DNA of 64,000 nucleotides from Chloroflexota bacterium (GTDB lineage Bacteria; Chloroflexota; Anaerolineae; Anaerolineales; UBA4823): contig JAKOUW010000244.1 of assembly GCA_029782365.1 (NCBI GenBank), positions 1 through 64,000 of the forward strand, read 5' to 3'. The notes below the pieces were generated by a model, which made no database searches, was not told the DNA's origin, and saw nothing but the letters and a program-made list of their open reading frames with translations. The translations under genes and the position numbers were made by a program. Shown here piece after piece: positions 36,601 to 42,522 of this stretch (position 1 is the first letter of the stretch; each line of letters starts with the position of its first letter).

Positions 36601-36814
36601 CCAAGCCTTGCTGCTGCCCGCCAAGCAAATCGGGATTTCCAAGAACTGCTGCCTGGTTTTCGAAAGTGCCGCCGCCGATGGCGCCAGCAGGACCGTTAAG
36701 CAACCCTTGCAGAACAGTCATATGTTCGCCAGCCTGTTCTGGTTCTGGCGAGAATTCATTCTCCCTGCGATTGGCGCTTATGGTTGGCTTTTCAACCTGT
36801 TGTTTATCTGCCAT
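30602..36814 (-). CDS. Giant Ala/Gly/Pro-rich CIS protein, candidate cargo or tape measure
   Basis: 2070 aa, not matched to a named family. The N-terminal 110 residues hold GNQHLNRVVGSVPGIVQR, the same GNQ...QR pattern as in the DUF4157 protein. An Ala/Gly-rich region follows (about 310-575). A conserved-looking middle (575-790) contains ERWAQSSARVGEAGSEQRAA, a strongly hydrophobic segment (688-758; IIAGVLGIISAAMWIITVLT) and MHTFTSQADPRAV. Pro-rich tandem repeats run from about 840 to 1720, and a Gln/Ala-rich coiled coil (1810-2070) ends the protein. The hydrophobic part could insert in a membrane. Alternatives are tape-measure, scaffold or secreted effector. It lies 3 nt after the ATPase gene. 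Confidence 0.75.
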   Translation of the reverse strand: MADKQQVEKPTISANRRENEFSPEPEQAGEHMTVLQGLLNGPAGAIGGGTFENQAAVLGNPDLLGGQQQGLGARIGQIQGNQHLNRVVGSVPGIVQRAIDPDQIQEATATATENPAAISKGGQAAPGEAENTPSHMMEKISSGIETPAASEGPAAAGMIAGVETMPQPEPEPAKPNETSPAAQIVQSPTPSSESHKAQDNLQEVAMNVKEATNQGEEVARNAPEGAAKEHAAEALLTQSPGETASTQQTSNAPEDRQAERGMQNVQSSQAEVVRESPAAPAESPQAARESSTRETQQAAAQAGLSPAEMGQTAIGGSSGTAGASPSAANVSNAAAGAGGIAAGPGALIATPGAGAISGVAVGAAGAAGGAAEASLGAAGSSTAAGAIIASTPSGAISGVAAGAAGASSTTGAGGLEAGGGGALGAGINAGAAGAAAGGQGVGAAGAVGAGIAAGAAGAAAGGTGGASGLANGVAAGASGVADKGAAGGGAAGGAATGGAGGQTAGGAAAGGKAAAEGPGGGGGAGPQAAGGAAGAAAGPKPAEQAASGGAASSGGGAGAGGGGGELGGMSTGDLASVDSELAEHERWAQSSARVGEAGSEQRAAFVADQAGSGLLNGFAEGAEMGFAVGLVAEGLNMLPIPGLGAILAGGMSAYALATRDWGHTADTISNFGQGADIYETLANSIAAVAEIIDLATNIMNIIAGVLGIISAAMWIITVLTVGVAAPLAFTLSAIAMAIVTVSGILGLINSLVLQPCVMLFRTMHTFTSQADPRAVEASGAGINSAAAAAGGALGGLAGAAAAGGLAGGHEEGGTPRPAGEAEPTPTPAAAGEGPTVRFSEPPVGEPPVSGTAPTIPGEPPVSATAPTIPGEPPVSPTAPTIPGEPPVSPSAPTIPGEPPVNPYGPTQQMPAVPGEPVNPTGPTQQMPAVRGEPVNPYGPTQQMPAVPGEPVNPTGPTQQMPAVPGEPVNPYGPTQQMPAVPGEPVNPTGPTQQMPAVPGEPVNPTGPTQQMPAAPGTPSEPLPGQRNPVQQMPAVDPSQVYPGAPPPPGWGTSPVGSPVAEPLPGQRNPVQQMPAVDPSQVYPGAPPPPGWAAEPVGTPRPGAGPIPGEPVNPYGPTQQMPAVPGEPVNPYGPTQQMPAAPPQPGVSPMATTGEFPATPGTGGTPTMPGLGEPVNPYGPTQQMPAAPPQPGVSPMATTGEFPATPGTGGTPTMPGLGEPVNPYGPTQQMPAAPPQPGVSPMATTGEFPATPGTGGTPTMPGLGEPVNPYGPTQQMPAAPPQPGVSPMATTGEFPATPGTGGTPTMPGLGEPVNPYGPTQQMPAVPGGPSGTPTMPGLGEPVNPYGPTQQMPAVPNEPVQPGASPLANSGANPAVPNEPVQPSAPLDPTQPRPLPPDWENMPKPPGWEQGGVQGWPPWDPYPGDNAPMGDRLAWGVRQHSPGGIYNPNGSPPLPPPPAPAPVQGGNPWATPSRNPVMQMPAVEPGQVYPGAPQPPGWNATPLYPPAGATPSSSSPIPSGSGINPFGQTQPMPFAGGGTPTLPGLGEPVNPYGPTQPIPAVGGFNPPPPPQMEPGISPLANTGQYPAASAPAGPPTLVSPGGVNPYGSTQPMPAAGGYPGYPPTAQPAYPPVNVGPYSPAAGGPPTLVSPGGVNPYAPTIPLPAVSGTPTLPGLGMPINPYAPTLPMPALSGRTPTLPGLGIPVNPYAPTIPMPAVGGTPTLPGIGGGFNPLAPNQITAREPEQPAASPPLPEGAPPGAAPLPPAPTIAGEEAKSERPAEQAPSPEPGQGHILSPGVMQVNPNYPPPPGTPAQIQEIENQILNILGERARAEQVENRMAGQQAQHEANRGPAQQAVQNTQNAITATQAHQQAVASRTQANQAQQQRQQQAGSTIGQYANRAAGIAAIRVPLHAFQGFTHLASMLPGDIGGAMQRMAGDADRLDNTFRQMDITMEQQNAQQPARQAELSNDQNRLQATDQQAQSSVQQLQQGQEGAQAWQQQNEAKVQQATNAKQQAAQQKNQLGEAANQKRAAQQTLAQQLQSWAAEHAAARQQATEETRRQLESQGKVVEG
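32883..33434 (-). repeat. Four 138-bp tandem repeats inside the giant gene
   Basis: Four near-identical 138-bp units (46 residues each: GEPVNPYGPTQQMPAAPPQP plus a TGEFPATPG/GTPTMPGL half). Unit starts at about 32883, 33021, 33159 and 33297 are 138 bp apart. The high identity indicates recent expansion or homogenisation. Confidence 0.85.
33781..34117 (-). repeat. 51-bp tandem repeats (17 aa) in the giant gene
   Basis: About seven copies of a 17-residue unit, GEPVNPYGPTQQMPAVP, with Tyr and Thr alternating at position 7. They read into the 138-bp array through related copies. Confidence 0.8.
34118..34290 (-). repeat. 39-bp tandem repeats (13 aa) in the giant gene
   Basis: Four copies of a 13-residue unit, PPVSxTAPTIPGE, just before the 51-bp array in protein order. 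Different unit lengths in one linker suggest that length, not exact sequence, is selected. Confidence 0.7.
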
Positions 36815-36817
36815 AGA

Positions 36818-39010
36818 TTAATCTTCTACCAGCCGGCCCATCTTTTGCAGTTCGCGGCGAGCGCCATGCAACAAATGAACCATTTTGACTGCGCCTTCAT
36901 CTGCGGCCGCCAGGAATGCCGCGCTGACAATGATGTTGCGAATATTGCCTCCGGCAAGTTTAAAACGGCGAGCCATGAATTGGAAATCCAGTTCTTCACC
37001 ACGAGGTAAATCTTGTGGGAACAGGCTTTGCCAGATGCGCAGGCGGTCGGCTTCCTCGGGAAAGGGGAAGTCGATGGCAAACTGTAGGCGTCGTGTGAAA
37101 GCATCATCTAAGTTAGCGCGCAGATTGGTCGCCAGGATGGTGACACCATCATAAGCTTCCATGCGCTGCAGTAGATAAGAAACTTCAATATTCGCATAAC
37201 GGTCGTGAGCATCTTTTACTTCGGACCGTTTTCCAAAAATAGCATCTGCCTCATCGAAAAATAAAATGGCATTGCTGCTGGCGGCTTCGTGGAAAATCTT
37301 CTCCAGATTTTTCTCGGTCTCACCGATGTATTTACTCACCACGGTCGATAGGTCAATTTTGAAGAGATCAAGCCCTAATTCACGAGCGATCACTTCAGCC
37401 GCCATGGTTTTTCCAGTGCCTGGGGGGCCAGCGAACAGAATTGTTACCCCCTGGCTGGAGGTCAATTTTTTCCCGACACCCCAATCGTCGAGTACCATCG
37501 GACGCCCGCGCACAGTGGTAATGATCTCAGTTAGTTGTGCAATTTGATCCGCTGGAAGAATGATATCTATCCAATCATACCGCGGCGTGATTTTTCGCGC
37601 CAAAGTTGCCAGGTTGGGATTGGAATACGCTCGAGCCGCAGCAAACAGGTGGGCACTGTCCAGGCTTAAGCCTTCTTGTGCCACGCGATCACGCGCTGCA
37701 GCGACAGCGTCACGGATTTGGCTTGGGTTAAGCTTGAACTGCCCGGCGATCAACTGCACATCCAGATTTTCGTCCCCCAGAAAGTGTTGCCACAATGAAA
37801 ACCGCTGGGCGTACGCGGGAGTAGGGAATTCCTTCCAAATCATGCGCCGCTGACGATCCATGCCGCCCGGACGCCAGAAGGCTTCTCCTGCCACGATCAC
37901 AAGATCGGGATAGTGGACTAACTCAGCAAGGATGTCTGCGGAAGGAATGCGTAGGCCGTCTGGAGGCAGGCAGGCGTCCCAACCGTATAAGAACGGGATA
38001 GCGCCGGTGAGTCGAGCATCGCGCAGTGCCAGCCAGATTGCCTGATAAGCTTGACCACCCACGCTCTTGCTGTTGGCGAGCACTCCTGCCAGATCGATTG
38101 ATAAGAGCAAACGGTTGAGCGAGGCAGCCAAAAGACGCGCCGCGGCTTCTTTCCCGTTGTGATCTGCACCGTAAAGAGCGATCAGCGGAGAGTCTTTGGA
38201 TGCTTCTAACAAACCCGGCAGAGCGCTGCCTGCCAACAGGCGGATAGTGGGATCTGCCTGGGGCAGTTCTAGAGAGGCGAAACGGCCTAAACCAGCCTGC
38301 GGCTGGAAGCGTCCCAACAGCCAGCTCACTATGGATGGGTCAACGGAGAGTATCTGGCTGAGCACGGGGGCATTGTCGCTGGCTGACTCTCCGGTCTTCT
38401 CGATCAGCAGGTATTTGAAAAGTGGACTGTCATCGGCGAACCGAGTGAGCATGCGCATGTGGTCGACGCCAGGAGCGCAAAGCAGGTCGAGTGCGAGGTT
38501 TACGCTGGGGCGTTTTTTGCTGACGTCATCCTGCAGATAGCCGTACAGGCGTTCGTAACGCAAGTCAAGGCTGGGAGCCAGACAAATGAGGAGAACAGTC
38601 AGGTCAAAACGGTCCAGCCCAAAGACAGTCGCCAGGTATTCCAAGCGTGGATACAAGCCCAACCCATTGAACTGCGCCTGTAGGGACCTGATGCGGGTAT
38701 CGGCTTCTGCCAGGTCCTGTTGGTGAGCAGAGATTCGTTCGGGAGGGAGGGTGACCAGGTGTCCCCATCCATGCCCGAAGGGGCGATGGGCCAGGTGGCG
38801 CGCTTCGCTGTCTGAAACATACAAGCCGCGGAAGGCGTCCAGCGGGTCCTGCCCGGCTTGCTGCCAGCGTTCGACCTGTTGGCGGATCAATATATCAATC
38901 CGTTCCAATTGGGCCTGTAAGTATGCTAGATCAAGTGCTCCAGAATCAATAATTGAAGCCTTATCTTGAGATTCCAAAGGTACGCTGGAGGAACGAGTTA
39001 ATTCAATCAT
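36818..39010 (-). CDS. AAA+ ATPase of the CIS (Afp15-like)
   Basis: 730 aa. The active AAA domain lies at about 480-730: Walker A GPPGTGKT (528-535), Walker B LFFDEADAIFGKR (583-593), sensor TILATNLRANLD and Arg finger FTRRLQF (640-641). A second, degenerate P-loop (GADHNGKEA, about 281-289) precedes it, so the protein is a two-module ATPase with only one intact site. Afp15-type ATPases take part in particle assembly. The gene overlaps the small protein upstream by 8 nt and is followed after 3 nt by the giant gene. Confidence 0.92.
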   Translation of the reverse strand: MIELTRSSSVPLESQDKASIIDSGALDLAYLQAQLERIDILIRQQVERWQQAGQDPLDAFRGLYVSDSEARHLAHRPFGHGWGHLVTLPPERISAHQQDLAEADTRIRSLQAQFNGLGLYPRLEYLATVFGLDRFDLTVLLICLAPSLDLRYERLYGYLQDDVSKKRPSVNLALDLLCAPGVDHMRMLTRFADDSPLFKYLLIEKTGESASDNAPVLSQILSVDPSIVSWLLGRFQPQAGLGRFASLELPQADPTIRLLAGSALPGLLEASKDSPLIALYGADHNGKEAAARLLAASLNRLLLSIDLAGVLANSKSVGGQAYQAIWLALRDARLTGAIPFLYGWDACLPPDGLRIPSADILAELVHYPDLVIVAGEAFWRPGGMDRQRRMIWKEFPTPAYAQRFSLWQHFLGDENLDVQLIAGQFKLNPSQIRDAVAAARDRVAQEGLSLDSAHLFAAARAYSNPNLATLARKITPRYDWIDIILPADQIAQLTEIITTVRGRPMVLDDWGVGKKLTSSQGVTILFAGPPGTGKTMAAEVIARELGLDLFKIDLSTVVSKYIGETEKNLEKIFHEAASSNAILFFDEADAIFGKRSEVKDAHDRYANIEVSYLLQRMEAYDGVTILATNLRANLDDAFTRRLQFAIDFPFPEEADRLRIWQSLFPQDLPRGEELDFQFMARRFKLAGGNIRNIIVSAAFLAAADEGAVKMVHLLHGARRELQKMGRLVED

Positions 39011-39260
39011 GTTTCAAGCGATCTACTAAATGCCGTAACCATGACAAGCGATTTGTTGTCTTAATCCCTGCGCTTTCCTGAATAAAGTGCATTGCGCTTT
39101 GCAGATCTTGAAAATAAAGTCGCTGACCGTTGCCGACAGATTCAATCCAGCCTCGCCAGGTTCCAGCAGGTAAATCAGACCCCTCACTAACAGATGGAGG
39201 TACAGTTTCTGCTGTTTCGCGCCAAACCCGAACTACAAAAGAAAATGTTTCGTCGTTCAC
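39003..39260 (-). CDS. Small protein heading the CIS structural operon
   Basis: 85 aa from a GTG at 39260, with GGAG 7 nt upstream; an in-frame ATG at 39290 is possible but lacks a good Shine-Dalgarno. Sequence features are NDETFSFVVRVWRETAET, WRGWIESVGNGQRLYFQDLQ and AMHFIQESAG, a compact alpha/beta pattern. I do not recognise a family with certainty. It overlaps the ATPase start, so the two are coupled and probably act together. Confidence 0.7.
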   Translation of the reverse strand: MNDETFSFVVRVWRETAETVPPSVSEGSDLPAGTWRGWIESVGNGQRLYFQDLQSAMHFIQESAGIKTTNRLSWLRHLVDRLKHD

Positions 39261-39324
39261 GATGATGCTCCAACTTACCGGACAAAACATCAGGTTGAAT
39301 GGCTAAGATGCACGGTAAAATATG

Positions 39325-39369
39325 TCTATACATACCATGCAACCGTCTTTCAAACGTCTTTTTAGTGTC
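39325..39369 (-). promoter_or_regulatory. Candidate CIS-operon promoter with 11-bp-phased SARP-type repeats
   Basis: Minus strand: -35 TTGAAA (39348-39353), 17-bp spacer and -10-like TATAGA (39325-39330). Three GAC-headed boxes begin 11 bp apart (at 39369, 39358 and 39347): GACACTAA, GACGTTTG and GACGGTTG, the last two identical in 7 of 8 bases. They overlap the -35, and the nearest ends 9 bp before the -10. SARP proteins classically bind such 11-bp-phased direct repeats at -35, and a SARP gene lies immediately upstream. Confidence 0.5.
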
Positions 39370-39373
39370 TGAA

Positions 39374-39390
39374 AAGATAAAAATTATCTT
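39374..39390 (-). terminator. AT-rich hairpin after the SARP gene
   Basis: AAGATAA / TTATCTT with a 3-nt loop, followed by TT on the minus strand. It is a weak terminator candidate separating the regulator transcript from the CIS operon. Confidence 0.4.
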
Positions 39391-39432
39391 ATTTATCAAG
39401 AATAGGGCGAGTAATATTTGGGTATAGCTTAA

Positions 39433-40383
39433 TCAGGAGTTTTTTGATTGGACAAGCGCGTTGTTCAAAATGTTTTCCAATTGGTGCATCTCAGCCGATG
39501 TATCATCCAATATCGCTTGGAGCTTCTGCAGTTTGTCCAATGCATACTCTACAAAAGATGGTGAAACCGTCGTATGATAGGCGGCCAGGTGTTCGATGGG
39601 AAAGTTCAATGGTTTGTTCTCGGGCAGAACATATTGATCATTGAGCATCATATGATACACGTTGGTCGTTTCTTTCATCGGTTGAAGATTAAGCTCGCGT
39701 TCTAATACTTGACGGCACTGCTTATATTGATTGATGAGGGCATCACGATCGCCTATCCTGTAGTATAGACGCATCATTTGAAGATGGACTCCCTCACGTG
39801 TATTGTCTCGATCCAGTATTTTTTGGCCAAAGTCCAGACCGTTCTTATAACTGCCATTCTTTTCATGAAAATTCATCAGGCAGGATAAACCTTTTAAGTA
39901 CAGCAAACTCAGCCGTTCACGTTCATAAATGCACCAGTCTTCGTAATTACCTTCAAGCAAATCGCCTGTGTATAGATTAATCGCTCTTTCTAATTCATTC
40001 GCCTGATTGGCGGTCAGATCTTCCCCCCGCATACTTTGATAATGGGTAAGGGTGTTTTCAAATGCTTCAACATCAAGCCAATATGGACTGGAAAAAATAA
40101 ACGAAACGCAATCTTCCTCCATCATGAAGTAATCATCTGGATTGGCATTCACTGATTCGAAGGATTGTCGCAAGCGCCATAAAGCGTTGCGGAGATATTT
40201 ACGAGCAACGGGGGATGAATATTCATTCCAAAAGAGACTGCACAGTGTTTCTCTTAGTTGTGGGCGGCGATGGCTGAGCAGTAAAAAACACAGGATTTGA
40301 TAGGATTGTTGGCGTGGAAAGCCAGGTATTATGTTTTCGTTATAAGCGGCGTGTCCTGTACCGAAAAACTTAAGTTTTAGCAT
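39433..40383 (-). CDS. SARP/BTAD-family transcriptional regulator of the CIS cluster
   Basis: 316 aa from ATG 40383, which has GAGG 5 nt upstream. A GTG at 40446 would add 21 residues with no family match. The N-terminal OmpR-like winged helix is FLLLSHRRPQLRETLCSLFW through ARKYLRNALWRLRQSF, and the bacterial transcriptional activation domain follows (WLDVEAFENTL, LYTGDLLEGNYEDWCIYERE, DNTREGVHLQMMRLYYRIGD). There is no ATPase or sensor domain. Position and the phased repeats downstream suggest it activates the CIS operon. Confidence 0.85.
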   Translation of the reverse strand: MLKLKFFGTGHAAYNENIIPGFPRQQSYQILCFLLLSHRRPQLRETLCSLFWNEYSSPVARKYLRNALWRLRQSFESVNANPDDYFMMEEDCVSFIFSSPYWLDVEAFENTLTHYQSMRGEDLTANQANELERAINLYTGDLLEGNYEDWCIYERERLSLLYLKGLSCLMNFHEKNGSYKNGLDFGQKILDRDNTREGVHLQMMRLYYRIGDRDALINQYKQCRQVLERELNLQPMKETTNVYHMMLNDQYVLPENKPLNFPIEHLAAYHTTVSPSFVEYALDKLQKLQAILDDTSAEMHQLENILNNALVQSKNS

Positions 40384-40482
40384 CTCTACCTCATTTGAAG
40401 AGAATTGCTGAGCAGTTCCATCCTTTGCACCAGGATAGTCACGCACCTGCTTAATTTTGCCTGTTTAAATTTATTAATATAA

Positions 40483-40488
40483 ATTATA
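40483..40488 (-). promoter_or_regulatory. -10 box of the SARP gene
   Basis: TATAAT on the minus strand in an AT-rich stretch between the two divergent genes. No clear -35 is seen. It would give a leader of about 95 nt to ATG 40383. Confidence 0.45.
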
Positions 40489-40589
40489 CAATAATTATCC
40501 AGGTTTTATATGAGAAATATTTCACTCGCTCTTCATCTAAAACGATCAAGAAGAGATATACCTGGAAGAAGAATATAAGAATCCTTAAC

Positions 40590-40623
40590 CTAAAAATCAC
40601 TTTTTAGAGAAATAAAGTATAAT
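40590..40623 (+). promoter_or_regulatory. Promoter and palindrome before the CAP gene
   Basis: A perfect -10 TATAAT (40618-40623), preceded by the hairpin/dyad CTAAAAA-TCAC-TTTTTAG (40590-40607) that covers the -35 position. The dyad may be an operator or a bent AT-rich UP-like element. Confidence 0.45.
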
Positions 40624-40660
40624 TTAGTGGTAATGTATTTTATTGGAAAGAAACTAATGG

Positions 40661-41860
40661 GTGATTTGCGTGACGAAGAATAACTTTATACTTTTTGTAA
40701 TTACTCTTTTTCTAATTGGCGCCTGCAATTCCTCAAACACGGCCTCTTCGACGGCAACCTCTTTACAGAAAGGAACGAATGTTCCTGGTTCAGTCGCTTC
40801 ACCGATCAACACCCCAACACCGGAACCAACACCAACGCCGATCAAATCTTCGCCAACAGCCATTTTAAGTACCCCAGAAGCTTCTGGATCTAATGCTCCA
40901 ACTGCCACTCCAATGTCTACCGCAACGCTTGAGGCCGCCACAGAAACACAACTTGTTCCTTCAGTAACACCAGAAAATACATCCACAGCCACCGTTCCAG
41001 TCTCCACAGAAAATGTTGATTGTACAGATAAAGCTTCTTTTGTCGATGATGTGACGATACCGGATGGAACATTGATGAAACCTGGCAAGGCGTTTGAGAA
41101 AACTTGGCGATTAAGAAACGAAGGCACCTGTGTCTGGAATCAATATCAATTGGTCTATGCCGGTGGAGAACCCATGGGGGGAATATCCACTCAAATTGAA
41201 ACGGTGCAACCTACCGATTACGTAAATATATCAGTGCAATTGAAAGCGCCAAATCGTGGAGGACCTCAAACAGGTTATTGGCTGATTCTTACGCCATCTG
41301 GGAAATCCTTCGGGGTAGGTGTACCCACCACTGGTGTTTTATGGGTGAAGATTGTTGTCGATTATCCGGTAGTCACTCCTACTGAGCCAGCTTCGCAAGG
41401 GTCGGGAGGTTCGAACGCTGGAGCGACTTCTGTCGCCTGTGGTTATACCCAAAACGCTGACTACGTCAACCAGATATTATCGCTCGTTAACCAGTCGCGA
41501 GTCGATAATGGTCTTTCTGCACTGCAATTAGACAGCCAATTATCGGCAGCGGCTTTGGTACACAGCAGTGATATGGCTTGTAATAACAATCTCAGCCATA
41601 CCGGATCAGATGGATCATCCTGGTATGATCGAGTTAAAGCCCAAGGGTTCGCAAATTATGTTACATCTCGCGAAAATATTTACGCTGGCAATCCACAATT
41701 TGGAGGCGATGCCAATGGAGCTTTTACCTGGTGGATGAACAGTCAGATTCATCGGGATAATATTTTATACCCGACAGTAACCAGGATTGGAATAGCTTAC
41801 GTTTCGTATGATAAAAGTGCATACGGCGGATATTACACTTTAATTGTGGCAAGGCCATAA
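40661..41860 (+). CDS. CAP-domain lipoprotein with NBR1-type Ig domain
   Basis: 399 aa. The lipoprotein signal ends LIGAC, followed by a long Thr/Pro linker. The middle domain (about 120-225: SFVDDVTIPDGTLMKPGKAF, KTWRLRNEGTCVWNQYQL) is the Ig-like fold first named in NBR1. The C-terminal SCP/CAP domain (about 265-399) has LSLVNQSRVDNGLSALQLDS, LSHTGSDGSSWYDRV, SRENIYAG and a WMNSQIHRDNILYP motif. It acts outside the cell, probably in wall binding or surface interaction. Start is GTG 40661 or 40670; a GGAAAG Shine-Dalgarno sits best for an out-of-frame 8-codon ORF from ATG 40657, so a leader peptide is possible. Confidence 0.85.
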   Translation: MICVTKNNFILFVITLFLIGACNSSNTASSTATSLQKGTNVPGSVASPINTPTPEPTPTPIKSSPTAILSTPEASGSNAPTATPMSTATLEAATETQLVPSVTPENTSTATVPVSTENVDCTDKASFVDDVTIPDGTLMKPGKAFEKTWRLRNEGTCVWNQYQLVYAGGEPMGGISTQIETVQPTDYVNISVQLKAPNRGGPQTGYWLILTPSGKSFGVGVPTTGVLWVKIVVDYPVVTPTEPASQGSGGSNAGATSVACGYTQNADYVNQILSLVNQSRVDNGLSALQLDSQLSAAALVHSSDMACNNNLSHTGSDGSSWYDRVKAQGFANYVTSRENIYAGNPQFGGDANGAFTWWMNSQIHRDNILYPTVTRIGIAYVSYDKSAYGGYYTLIVARP

Positions 41861-41985
41861 CCAGCCAGCAAAATTCGCGGCAAATCTTATTTTCGCGAAA
41901 ACATAAAGCCCATTCATTGATCTTTGTTTGACTTAGGGTCTTGAGAACAGGTGGGTTCTTTTCGTTCTCAGTAAGCGATTTGCAA

Positions 41986-41994
41986 TGATACAAT
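41986..41994 (+). promoter_or_regulatory. Extended -10 promoter of the hydroxylase operon
   Basis: TGA followed by TACAAT, an extended -10, 47 nt before the thioesterase ATG. The 180-nt gap before it also holds a 7-bp stem (TGAGAAC / GTTCTCA, 41942-41970) with no T-run. Confidence 0.5.
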
Positions 41995-42041
41995 ACGAAT
42001 AATCACAATTTCTAGAAAAAAATTGAAAAGGTCAAATTCGA

Positions 42042-42518
42042 ATGCCTGACAGCTCTACTTTACAACCGAATTCGAGACATTGCTTTGTTTGCGGACTAGA
42101 AAACTCGGCGGGCTTGCGCCTAAGGTTTTACAATACCGCACCGGGTGAGGTAACCGCAACATTCACTGCACCAGAGCATTTTCAGGGATACCCAGGTGTC
42201 GTACACGGGGGAATTGTGGCGGCTATGTTGGATGAAGCGCTTGGCCGGGCACATATGGGCTCAGATGGCAATCGCCGGTTTATGTACACTGCCAAGTTAG
42301 AAATCCGTTATCGCAAAAATGTACCTGTCGGTGAATTACTGCAAATTGTCGGGCGTGTGGGTAGAACAAAAGGACGAACCGCTGAAAGCCAGGCTTTTAT
42401 CTTAAATGCAGATGGGCATGTTCTGGCTGAGGCATCTGGATTGCTGGTGGATGTACCCGAAAACACACTTGACTCAGCCAACCTGGAAGAATTGGGTTGG
42501 AAAGTTTATGCGGAGTAA
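42042..42518 (+). CDS. PaaI-like hot-dog thioesterase
   Basis: 158 aa. Starts with a HCFVCGLENSAGL Cys pair, then the 4HBT core YPGVVHGGIVAAMLDEALGR and RYRKNVPVGELLQIVGRV. The Asp/Glu residue in the first helix is the catalytic acid in the family. It likely hydrolyses an acyl-CoA; the substrate is unknown. First gene of a tight operon; the stop is 4 nt before the next ATG. Confidence 0.85.
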   Translation: MPDSSTLQPNSRHCFVCGLENSAGLRLRFYNTAPGEVTATFTAPEHFQGYPGVVHGGIVAAMLDEALGRAHMGSDGNRRFMYTAKLEIRYRKNVPVGELLQIVGRVGRTKGRTAESQAFILNADGHVLAEASGLLVDVPENTLDSANLEELGWKVYAE

Positions 42519-42522
42519 CAGC

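Noticed and set aside
9695-39260. Type VI secretion system instead of eCIS
   Set aside because: No TssJLM membrane complex, no ClpV and no TssB/C split sheath; a single sheath gene with DUF4255, DUF4157, LysM hub and Afp15-like ATPase fits eCIS.
9695-39260. Intact contractile prophage
   Set aside because: No capsid, portal, terminase, integrase or lysis genes are present.
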